From a virus, in IMG/VR virus record IMGVR_UViG_3300008261_000125, positions 1-64,000 of that record: a stretch of DNA of 64,000 nucleotides; one strand, 5' to 3'. A program made the translations under genes and the position numbers. Position 1 is the first letter of the stretch, and every line of letters begins with the position of its first letter. Of the stretch, positions 16,273-24,300 are shown in pieces. The notes under the pieces were generated by a model that saw nothing but the letters and a program-made list of their open reading frames with translations, had not been told where the DNA came from and did no database searches.

Positions 16273-17279
16273 ATACAAAATTACAAAAGACTCCTGCTGA
16301 ATTAGAGCAGGAGTTTTACTCTAAACCTTATAACATAAGTTATTCAGGTTTAAACAAATTGGTTTATTCACCAACTCTATTTTATAATCATTACATACTC
16401 CAACAAAGAGAGGATAAAACAGATTCATATCTTGTAGATGGAAAAGTTATACATTGTTTATTGCTGGATGATGGAAGCTTTGACACTAATTTTGTTCTCT
16501 TACCCACATCTCTACCCACTGGCAACTCTAGACTTGTAATTGACAAAGTATTTGCTCAAGCAAATGACAACTCAGGAAAACTCTCAGATCATACTCAGGT
16601 TATATTGGATATTTTAAAAGAAATAAATCTACATCAATCTCTTAAGACTGATGAGCAAAGAGTTGCTAAAATAGTTACAGAAGAAAATGATAGCTATTTT
16701 GCATTTTTAGCTACAAAGGGTAATAGAGATATTATAGATTCAGAAACATTACAAAGATGTTCACAATCAGTTGATTTACTTAAGAAAAACAATAAAGTAT
16801 GTGATTTATTAGGTCTTTTCACATCTGGACTTGAAAACTTTCAAATGTTTAATGAGATAAGTTTATCTGTAGGAAGTGATGTAACAAATAGACCATTTGG
16901 ACTTAAAGGTGTAGCTGATAGTATTCAAGTTAATCATGATAAAAAAATAATTTTTATTAATGATTTAAAGACTACTAGTAAAACTATTACTGATTTTCCA
17001 GAAACAATAAATGTTTACAATTATAACCTGCAGGCAGCTATCTACTATTGGCTTGTTTCAGAAAAATTTAAGGATGTTATTACAGAAGATTGGGAGTTAA
17101 TTTTTAATTTTATTGTAATAGATAGGTATGATCAAGTATATTGTTTTGAAGTATCAAAAGAAACTATATTGAAATGGCATGATGAGCTATTAGATAAGTT
17201 AGATGAAGCCTCATGGCACTATAATAACCGTAACTACAAACTCCCTTATAGATTTGAAATTAGCCCAGTAATTTTGTAA
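16266..17279 (+). CDS. PD-(D/E)XK exonuclease (RecB/DUF3799-like)
   Basis: A 337-aa protein. It starts with the typical ISYSGLNKLVYSPTLFY helix (24-40) and GKVIHCLLL (59-67, with the early His). The catalytic core is GVADSI (215-220) and FINDLKTTS (230-238), giving the D...DxK metal site, followed by NYNLQAAIYYW as the QxxxY-type helix. This fits RecB-like phage exonucleases that resect DNA for an annealing protein such as the RecT-like one at 7237. A terminator-like hairpin lies at codons 9-17. Strong family pattern. Confidence 0.8.
   Translation: MVDTKLQKTPAELEQEFYSKPYNISYSGLNKLVYSPTLFYNHYILQQREDKTDSYLVDGKVIHCLLLDDGSFDTNFVLLPTSLPTGNSRLVIDKVFAQANDNSGKLSDHTQVILDILKEINLHQSLKTDEQRVAKIVTEENDSYFAFLATKGNRDIIDSETLQRCSQSVDLLKKNNKVCDLLGLFTSGLENFQMFNEISLSVGSDVTNRPFGLKGVADSIQVNHDKKIIFINDLKTTSKTITDFPETINVYNYNLQAAIYYWLVSEKFKDVITEDWELIFNFIVIDRYDQVYCFEVSKETILKWHDELLDKLDEASWHYNNRNYKLPYRFEISPVIL
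16291..16317 (+). terminator. terminator-like hairpin inside the nuclease coding sequence
   Basis: A perfect 8-bp stem CTCCTGCT/AGCAGGAG with a 7-nt loop (16299-16305), followed by TTTT at 16314-16317. It begins 25 nt after the nuclease ATG and 19 nt after the upstream gene's TAG. It has the form of an intrinsic terminator although it is coding. It could attenuate the nuclease or end the upstream operon. Confidence 0.6.
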
Positions 17280-17292
17280 CTTAATAATCACT

Positions 17293-17859
17293 ATGGCTAT
17301 AACATCATTGTACAAAGACTATTTCCAAAAAAGCAGAATTTTTGTTTATCCACAATTGGGAATAGAAAAAGGAGTAACTGCTACTCCAATCCAAACTTAT
17401 ATGTCCTGGAAGAACCAGTACACAATTCACGAAGTAAAATTAGTATGTGTTTATCACTTAAGAAATGATTTAGAATTTAGAACATTTGAGAAAGACAGAT
17501 TAATAAACAATAAGTTATTCTTTGATTTTAAAGAAATTGAAGATAATAAAGCTGTTTATGTATTTGATTTTTTTGAACATTCTGATGACTGGAATTATAT
17601 CATTAATGGTAAATATTCAAAATTGAGTGCATCTTATAAGAAAAGAATTGAACAGTTCATTGGTAAAAGAAACCCTAATTATGCTCATATAGAAAGTTTT
17701 CTTTATCCTGAAAAGTATTATAAGATGTATTCAGAAATTATGGATGTGAAAGAATCTTTATTAAAAGAGGTAGGAGAGTTATGCTCAATTATTGATTTTG
17801 ATAAAGAAACTTTAATTGCAGACATTAAAAGCTTGGAATTAAAAAACAAAATGTCTTAA
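17293..17859 (+). CDS. conserved hypothetical protein
   Basis: A 188-aa protein with a beta-rich first half (KSRIFVYPQLGIEKG; TIHEVKLVCVYHL; AVYVFDFFEHSDDW) and a helical second half. It has the look of a conserved core phage protein of unknown function. It starts 13 bases after the nuclease gene. No motif suggests catalysis. Confidence 0.6.
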   Translation: MAITSLYKDYFQKSRIFVYPQLGIEKGVTATPIQTYMSWKNQYTIHEVKLVCVYHLRNDLEFRTFEKDRLINNKLFFDFKEIEDNKAVYVFDFFEHSDDWNYIINGKYSKLSASYKKRIEQFIGKRNPNYAHIESFLYPEKYYKMYSEIMDVKESLLKEVGELCSIIDFDKETLIADIKSLELKNKMS

Positions 17860-17867
17860 TTTGTAAA

Positions 17868-17880
17868 AACAAACCAACAA
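17868..17880 (+). promoter_or_regulatory. AC-rich leader element shared with the helicase gene
   Basis: AACAAACCAACAA occurs here, ending four bases before the ATG at 17884, and also at 5673-5685, ending nine bases before the helicase ATG at 5694. Both follow a TTTG-ending -7-like box. This may be a 5'-leader or start-region element in a genome without Shine-Dalgarno sites. Confidence 0.4.
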
Positions 17881-17883
17881 AAA

Positions 17884-18291
17884 ATGAGTTCAGAAAAATC
17901 AATGATGGTAGTAACCTCCAGAAGAAATGGTGCTCCAACCTTTAGAATGTTGCCAATTAATAATGAATGTCCTTATATTGAGGTATGTTATATTCCACAA
18001 GCTGAAGCTTTAGTTATATTTCATAAACATCAAGTACAAGGATTTCATGCAGTTCCTCAATTAGACTCAAATGGTGATTCTGTAAGAGCATTAAAACCAA
18101 GACCTAATGGTAGTGAATTTAAAGAAGAAAGAAAAATGTTAACAACTTCTCATGAATTTTATATTACTGAGAAATCAGAAATTAAAGATTTTGTAAATTA
18201 CTTTGCATTTAATTCATTTAACTATGAAAAGTTTATGATTAAATCAACAATAATTACACCAGAACAACCTAAGATTATTCTTAATTCTTAA
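17884..18291 (+). CDS. conserved hypothetical protein
   Basis: A 135-aa beta-rich protein (MMVVTSRRNG; CPYIEVCYIPQAEALVIF; HEFYITEKSEIKDFVNYF). No family recognised. The leader just before its ATG contains AACAAACCAACAA (17868-17880), identical to a stretch in the helicase leader, next to a weak TTAATTTG -7-like element. It is followed by a strong terminator, so it may be independently and highly expressed. Confidence 0.62.
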   Translation: MSSEKSMMVVTSRRNGAPTFRMLPINNECPYIEVCYIPQAEALVIFHKHQVQGFHAVPQLDSNGDSVRALKPRPNGSEFKEERKMLTTSHEFYITEKSEIKDFVNYFAFNSFNYEKFMIKSTIITPEQPKIILNS

Positions 18292-18312
18292 TGTTTAACA
18301 CCTAACTATAAG

Positions 18313-18337
18313 AAGGGTAGAGAAATCTACCCTTTTT
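18313..18337 (+). terminator. intrinsic terminator before the DNA polymerase gene
   Basis: A perfect 9-bp stem AAGGGTAGA/TCTACCCTT with a GAAA tetraloop (18322-18325), running into a T5 tract. It lies in the gap between the gene ending at 18291 and the polymerase ATG at 18354. Confidence 0.88.
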
Positions 18338-18353
18338 GTTTCAAAACTATTTT

Positions 18354-20147
18354 ATGTCAGAGAAAACCCATTGGGTAATGGATTATGAAACACTAATCAA
18401 TTGCTTTGTAGCATCTCAGATTACTCAGTTTATTCTGAATGATCATCAGAAATTAAAAGTATTACCAGTAAATGAAATTATTACAAAAATTTATCAGAAA
18501 GCTCAAACTACTATCAGAAAATCTAATGACAAAGAGTTTTTAGATTATCCTGAATGGAAATTGAGCATTGGTCAAATTGATGTTTTTAAAATTAATCATT
18601 GGGACAATGCAAATAAAAGAACTAGTTTAAAGTGGGCTGAGTTTGCTATTGATTCTGAAAATGTGCAAGACATGTCTATACACCATGAAACTGCTATTAA
18701 CAATAAAGAAGAGATTGAAATTGTATCTTCCTACTGCGTTAATGATGTCTTGGCAACAAAAGCAATATTGCATCTATCTAAACCATTGATTAATGTTAGA
18801 AATAGAATCAAGACCAAATATGGACTAAACTGCTATAATTTTTCTAATACTAAACTGGGAAGTGAATTGTTACTGAAACTTTATTGTAGTGCTACAGGAA
18901 AGAATGCATATGAGGTTAAGCAATTAAGAACACATAGAGATCACATCAATATTAAAGATATACTATTTCCATATATCAAATTTAAGTCTCTTGAATTTCA
19001 AGGATTTCATGAAATGTTAAAGACCAAGATTATCTATGATACTAAGAATGGTTTTAAATATACTATGAAGTTCAATGGTTATGAATTTGATTATGGTGCT
19101 GGTGGTATTCATCAATGTATTAAAACAGGAATATACAAAGCAGAAAATGGTATTATTATTAAAGACTTAGATGTAGCTTCTCTATATCCTAGTATTGCAT
19201 GTATGAATGAAATGTATCCTGCTCATTTAGGATCTGAGTTCTTTGGTGTATATAAGAATGATATTGTTGATGTAAGGTTAGCAGAAAAATCTAAACCAAA
19301 ACAAGATAGAGATATGGCTATTATTGAGGGGTTTAAAGAAGCTGCTAATGCAACTTATGGTAATAGTAATAGTGAGTATTCTTGGCTATATGATCCGCAG
19401 TATACTATGCAAACTACTATTAATGGTCAGTTGTTAATAACTATGTTGGTAGAAGAATTACTTCTTACTATTCCTGAATCTGTATTACTACAAACTAATA
19501 CTGATGGTGCTACTCTTATGTTTAATAAGTCTTATTTAGATGTTTATAATCAAATCTGTAGGAAGTGGGAGGAAGTCACCAAGCTCACTCTTGAATTTGC
19601 TGATTATAAAGCAATGTATATCTGGGATGTAAATAATTACATAGCAGTCTATACTGATGGTAAGACTAAATGCAAGGGTAGATTTGAATGGGAAGATTTA
19701 CAAAACCACAAGTATACACACTTACATAAGAACAAGAGCTTCTTAATTATTGCTAAAGCTATTTATGCATACTTTGTTAATGACATACTTCCTGAGACCT
19801 TCCTACTGAATAACAGAAACATATTTGATTATTGTGGTGGAGCTAAAATAAAAGGTGAGTGGGAGTTTCAACAAATATGTGTTGATAAAGATGGCATCCA
19901 TAAGAACAAACTACAAAAGACTCTAAGATATTATATCTCTTCTAAAGGTTGTAAGATTTATAAAGTCAACAAACATGATAAGAGAGAAATACAATTAGAA
20001 TCTGGAAGATGGATGCAAGAACTGTTCAACAAGTATGAAGAAAAACCTTGGGATGATTATCATATTGATGACTCTTATTATCTTGAAAACATATATAAAG
20101 AGATCAACAATATCATAATGAAAAAAACCCAGCTAACACTGTTTTAA
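18354..20147 (+). CDS. family B DNA polymerase with a shortened exonuclease domain
   Basis: A 597-aa polymerase from ATG 18354 (a TTG lies in frame at 18336). Motif A is DLDVASLYPS (271-280), motif B FKEAANATYG (327-336) and motif C TNTDG (381-385). Motif C keeps the second, catalytic Asp but has Asn at the first. In the exonuclease part, Exo I is MDYETL (9-14) and Exo III is YCVND (127-131). Directly after NCFVA (16-20) comes SQITQFIL (21-28), a sequence that in relatives follows the Exo II FD motif. The expected intervening 60-100 residues, including Exo II, are missing in frame. Polymerisation motifs look intact; proofreading is probably lost. It should be the phage replicase. Confidence 0.85.
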   Translation: MSEKTHWVMDYETLINCFVASQITQFILNDHQKLKVLPVNEIITKIYQKAQTTIRKSNDKEFLDYPEWKLSIGQIDVFKINHWDNANKRTSLKWAEFAIDSENVQDMSIHHETAINNKEEIEIVSSYCVNDVLATKAILHLSKPLINVRNRIKTKYGLNCYNFSNTKLGSELLLKLYCSATGKNAYEVKQLRTHRDHINIKDILFPYIKFKSLEFQGFHEMLKTKIIYDTKNGFKYTMKFNGYEFDYGAGGIHQCIKTGIYKAENGIIIKDLDVASLYPSIACMNEMYPAHLGSEFFGVYKNDIVDVRLAEKSKPKQDRDMAIIEGFKEAANATYGNSNSEYSWLYDPQYTMQTTINGQLLITMLVEELLLTIPESVLLQTNTDGATLMFNKSYLDVYNQICRKWEEVTKLTLEFADYKAMYIWDVNNYIAVYTDGKTKCKGRFEWEDLQNHKYTHLHKNKSFLIIAKAIYAYFVNDILPETFLLNNRNIFDYCGGAKIKGEWEFQQICVDKDGIHKNKLQKTLRYYISSKGCKIYKVNKHDKREIQLESGRWMQELFNKYEEKPWDDYHIDDSYYLENIYKEINNIIMKKTQLTLF

Positions 20148-20148
20148 A

Positions 20149-20331
20149 ATGCACAAAGCAAGCAAAAAATCAAACACTAATCCTCCCCACAAACAAGGGG
20201 AGGACTCACTTAATAGGAAGAATGGTGAAAAACCAAAAGTTCAACAACTCTCACCAGGAAAGCAAATGGATCTCGAAGAACTAATCAAGATTGTTGAAGA
20301 AGAAGAAAAGAATAAACATTTAAACTTATAA
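20149..20331 (+). CDS. small basic hypothetical protein
   Basis: A 60-aa protein, polar and basic in its first half (HKASKKSNTNPPHKQGED), with an acidic C-terminal helix (DLEELIKIVEEEEKNKH). It starts one base after the polymerase stop. A hairpin at 20181-20204 forms part of its coding sequence. Coding is plausible but unproved; the region could instead be the structured 3' end of the polymerase mRNA. Confidence 0.45.
   Translation: MHKASKKSNTNPPHKQGEDSLNRKNGEKPKVQQLSPGKQMDLEELIKIVEEEEKNKHLNL
20181..20204 (+). other. 8-bp inverted repeat after the polymerase gene
   Basis: A perfect stem TCCTCCCC/GGGGAGGA with loop ACAAACAA (20189-20196), 33 nt downstream of the polymerase stop and 32 nt into the next small frame. 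No U-run follows. It is conspicuously GC-rich for this genome. Confidence 0.6.
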
Positions 20332-20336
20332 TATTT

Positions 20337-20540
20337 ATGGAAACAATTGAGAATAAAATATTAGATGATTATACAGCTGTAGGAATAGCTGAAGGATTTA
20401 TAGAATGTGATTCAGAAGAAGATATGTTAGCTGCATGGCAACACCTAGTTGACACAGGTTTAGCTTGGAGCTTACAAGGATGGTTTGGAAGAACAGCTAC
20501 AAGTCTTATAGAAAGAGGAATTATTAACCCAAAACAATAA
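20337..20540 (+). CDS. small conserved phage protein
   Basis: A 67-aa protein: an acidic N-terminus, then MLAAWQHLVDTGLAWSLQGW and FGRTATSLIERGII. The AAWQ-LVDTGL-W-LQGWxGR pattern recalls a small family found in many phages (DUF7417-like, from memory). Function unknown. Five bases separate it from both neighbours. Confidence 0.6.
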   Translation: METIENKILDDYTAVGIAEGFIECDSEEDMLAAWQHLVDTGLAWSLQGWFGRTATSLIERGIINPKQ

Positions 20541-20545
20541 ATAAA

Positions 20546-20872
20546 ATGACAAGAGAAGTTTTTAATAACATTGTAGAAAGAAGATTAAGTTTAATTAAGG
20601 TTATCTTAGTAAAGAAAGGTGAAGAATACTCAACTGAGGATGATGTTTTTCACAACTTTAATGCAGCTACAGGTTTATCATTTCATAAAAGTAGAGAAAA
20701 AGTAGCTTGGGAATTTGCAGTAAAGCATTTTCAATCTATAAAAGATATACTTGATAAAACAGAAAATGAAGAATTTGAAGTATCTGCACCAATGATTGAA
20801 GAAAAACTAGGTGATGCTATCAACTATTTAATTTTAATTGAAGGAATGTTAAAAAACAGAATAAACAAATAA
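20546..20872 (+). CDS. all-alpha NTP-pyrophosphatase-like / DUF1599-like protein
   Basis: A 108-aa helical protein. KKGEEYSTEDDVFHNFNAAT, a following WEFAVKHFQSI helix and EEKLGDAINYLILIEGML resemble DUF1599 and MazG-like all-alpha NTP pyrophosphatases, where ExxxD metal sites hydrolyse nucleotides. The EKLGDAINY helix fits the second metal motif. It lies beside another probable member of the fold. A role in nucleotide-pool control or modified-base metabolism is inferred. Confidence 0.6.
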   Translation: MTREVFNNIVERRLSLIKVILVKKGEEYSTEDDVFHNFNAATGLSFHKSREKVAWEFAVKHFQSIKDILDKTENEEFEVSAPMIEEKLGDAINYLILIEGMLKNRINK

Positions 20873-20873
20873 T

Positions 20874-21284
20874 ATGAAACAAGAACTAGACAAAGTAGCA
20901 AATTTCCACAGAGTTTTTAAACAAATTGATGGAACAGAACCACAGCTAATATCAATTAATGATGTTAGATTAAGACATAAGTTAATGGCTGAAGAGAATG
21001 ATGAATATCTTGAAGCTGCAACTCAAGGTGAAACACCAAATACAGAAGAGAGATTAGTAGGGATAGCTGATGCATTAGGTGATCAATTGTATATATTATG
21101 TGGTACTATTCTTAAACATGGTATGCAACATATTATTGTAGATGTATTTAATGAAATACATGAAAGTAACATGAGTAAGTTAGATGAAAATGGTCAACCA
21201 ATCTTTAGAGAAGATGGTAAAATCTTAAAAGGTAAAGACTACTTTAAACCAAATATTGGTGAAATTCTTAAAAGATTAAAATAA
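20874..21284 (+). CDS. MazG/PRA-PH-like nucleotide pyrophosphohydrolase
   Basis: A 136-aa protein. RLRHKLMAEENDEYLEAA (about 29-46) carries the EExxE-type acidic motif, and VGIADALGDQLYILCGT (about 62-78) the ExxD-like helix of all-alpha NTP pyrophosphatases. FNEIHESNMSKLDENGQPIF and GKDYFKP complete the pattern seen in phage dNTP pyrophosphohydrolases. It probably hydrolyses non-canonical or host NTPs. Last gene of the plus block; a bidirectional terminator follows. Confidence 0.75.
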   Translation: MKQELDKVANFHRVFKQIDGTEPQLISINDVRLRHKLMAEENDEYLEAATQGETPNTEERLVGIADALGDQLYILCGTILKHGMQHIIVDVFNEIHESNMSKLDENGQPIFREDGKILKGKDYFKPNIGEILKRLK

Positions 21285-21285
21285 T

Positions 21286-21320
21286 GAAAAAGGAGTGCTT
21301 CGGCACTCCTATTTTTTTTT
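21286..21320. terminator. bidirectional intrinsic terminator between the two blocks
   Basis: A perfect 8-bp stem AGGAGTGC/GCACTCCT (21291-21298, 21303-21310) with a TTCG tetraloop, an A-run before it and a T-run after it. It can end both the plus-strand early block and the minus-strand giant-gene block, whose last stop is at 21320-21322. Confidence 0.9.
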
Positions 21321-24300
21321 TAATTTCTACTGAACATGTCAAATGTCTGTAAACCTTTAACTGGATCAACTTGACTACCTGAGAAACCAACCATAGAGCC
21401 AAAATGATTCCATATTTTAGCTTCACCTTCTTTCTGCCAAGGATATGGACCTGCATCTCTTTTGTAATACAAGCTTTCATTTTCTCCTGGAGCAGCATGT
21501 AATGCTAAATCTGTCATAATCTTAGCATAAGATGTTACAGTAGGACCAAATGCTAATGATGTAGAACTAGATAAATCTAAATAGTTATCTAAACCAAACC
21601 CTGGTAATGGTATAAAACTTTGATTCTCTGCTTGAGTTTTAAGTAATAAAGTTAATGCATGGTTAGATAACCAACCATCTAAGTGAAAATCTTCTGCACC
21701 TAAAGCTCCTGATTTTTTTCTTAACTTTTCAAATCTGTCTTTATCATCTGGATCCCAACCAAACATTAATGCTACAGCTGCAGAAATAATAAATATCTGA
21801 GCAACATCAGCAATAACTTTAATCATAGCCATTTTTTCTGAGTTAGACATGTATGGTAATGATTTACCAAGACTTGTTATTGTTTTACCAACTGCTTTAA
21901 TAGCTTCAATATAGTAACCAGTTCTAATTTCATCTAATGGGAAGTTAGCTCTTTCACCACCAAATCTATACATGAACATACTTGTAAAGTATCTTCTCAT
22001 GAAAGCAAATAATCTATACGCAAAGAACTGTTGAGCTTGAGGTTGTTCAAACTTAGCAAATGCACCATTCAAATCTTTAAACTTTTCATGTACTGCATTT
22101 TGCATTTTGACAAACTCTTCTCCTAATTTAGCTTTACCATTTTGATCATAAGTAACTCCATAAGCTTCATCAATACCAGACTTAAGTGTTAACCTACCTT
22201 CTTTATCTAATTCAAAAGCATCAGCATAAGATATTTTAGTTTCATTACCATTTACAATTCTTGGTATTTTTTCATGGTACATCATAGCATAAAATACATG
22301 TAAAGCACCTTGCATTTCCATATACTTTCTAGGGCTATATACCCAGCTAATACTAGCTAAATCACTTGCAAATGTTCTAGAATAATCTCTACTAATAACT
22401 TCTTCAGCTTTACCTTGAGCAGGATCAAACATTAATATCATTTGAGTATTAACTGTGTTATAGTTAGCTCCCATGACCTTACTACTCCACTCAGGCATTA
22501 CTTCAAAGTTTACTTTAGTTCTAGCTTTAGCAAGAGATATAACATCACTTCTATCACCTGCAATTGCTTCTATATTACTTTGCCATATCATACCCCAGTA
22601 GTTTTTAATTGCTGAAGGTAAGTTTAATGCAAAGTAGTTGGTTGCAGCAGCACCGGTAATTGTATTAGTTACTTTGTTTAACCAATCTAAATGTTTATCA
22701 GAATACATCTCTCCTTTAAACTCTCTATTATATAAAGCTCTAAAGGCAGCTGTTCTAATTCCTTTATTTTTGTTACCAGTAAGATGTTTCATTGAATCTG
22801 TCATAGAGAAATTCTTTCTCTTAACACCTTCCATTTTCTTAAGCTCAGCATCAGTCTCATCAAGAGTAGCTAACATTGCTTTAGCCATAGGATTAATTTT
22901 ACTTAATACTCTTTGTCTTTCAGCTTGTAACATATAGAAGTTAAGTGAACCAACTATATCATAAGATACTTCATTAATAGGAATTCTACTTAATCCTTTC
23001 ATTGGTAACTTATCAAGTACAGGATCCATCAAACCATCTTTTACTATACTTAGTTCATCAGCAGCTTGTTGTAAATCAGGGTTTGCCAATCCTTCATCAA
23101 CATCACTGTCAATTCTAGAGGCTTCATTAGCTTCTTCTCTAGTTTTACCAGATATTGTTGCTGAAACCCCATTCTTAATACTCTTAAACCAATCACTCCA
23201 TCTTCTAGTTAATTCTCCTCTTTGAGCAGCTTCCAGTTGTTGTTTAATTCTTAGTCTAGGAATATCTAAATATAATTTATCAGCTGTTTCTAAACCTACT
23301 TGGTTTTGTATATGGTAGTTAGTTACTACTTCAAGAAGTTTCTTCTTGTTTTCATTTTGAATTACTTTGTAGTAATCTTCATTGATATAAGATTTAACTT
23401 CTCCATTCTTATCTACATAGGATGTTGGTACTCCTAGTTCTTCTGCTCTTTCTTTGGTAAGTGGTAGGAAGTTACCCTTATTGTCAATCACCTTTCCTAC
23501 ATAATCTCTAGCTTTTTGTTCTTCAGTTAATTTAAATGGAACAGTTCTAAAATTATTCTTAACTCTAGTATAAAAATATTTAGAGTTAGGGACTCCACTA
23601 AACTCAATAATTTCTTTACCTACATGTACTTTAGTTGTTTGATAGTATGCAGGTCCATCTTCTTCTTCTAGTGGTCTTGCTATACTCCATGCATGAAGTC
23701 TTTCATAGTTGTATTTTACTTCACCTTTTGCATTTTGATAGTATTTTTTAACATGATTTTTTTCAAACCATTTTTTAAATTCTTCATATTTCTTACCAGG
23801 AGTATTAAGTAATTTATCAATTTCTCTTGCATCTGTTAGAAAATCATTAGCACTTACTTCATCTAAAGTACTTTTATTTAAAATAATCATTTGATTATTT
23901 ATAGCTTCTAAGTAGTAAGAACTTGGCTCAGTATATCTTATCATACTAAGTTCAGCTAATGCTAATTTTAAATCTTCTTGAGCAGATCTTTCATCAGCTG
24001 TTAATTTAGAAGAATCAGATTCATATTGTTGTTTATAAATCAAATCATTAATGGTTTCTTGAATCTCTTTAATTTGAGACATCTTTTCATCCATTTTATC
24101 CTTCATCAATTCAGGATTAACTTGACCATTGTTATCTTTATATCCTAAGAATAAACTAGTTCTTTTTTCATATAATTTATCTAGTTTATAATTTTTAGGT
24201 AATCTTTTAGAAATATCTTCAAGTTTTTTAAAGATATCATTTACTTTATCATAATATGCTTGTGTATATCTTACTGCACTATTTTGTTGAATCCACTTTT

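Noticed and set aside
22638-22937. Plus-strand open frames inside the minus-strand giant genes (for example 22638-22937, 25854-26090, 29477-29737, 44031-44312)
   Set aside because: They are antisense to well-supported coding frames and their translations are hydrophobic and Ser/Leu-rich, the usual shadow of AT-rich charged proteins.
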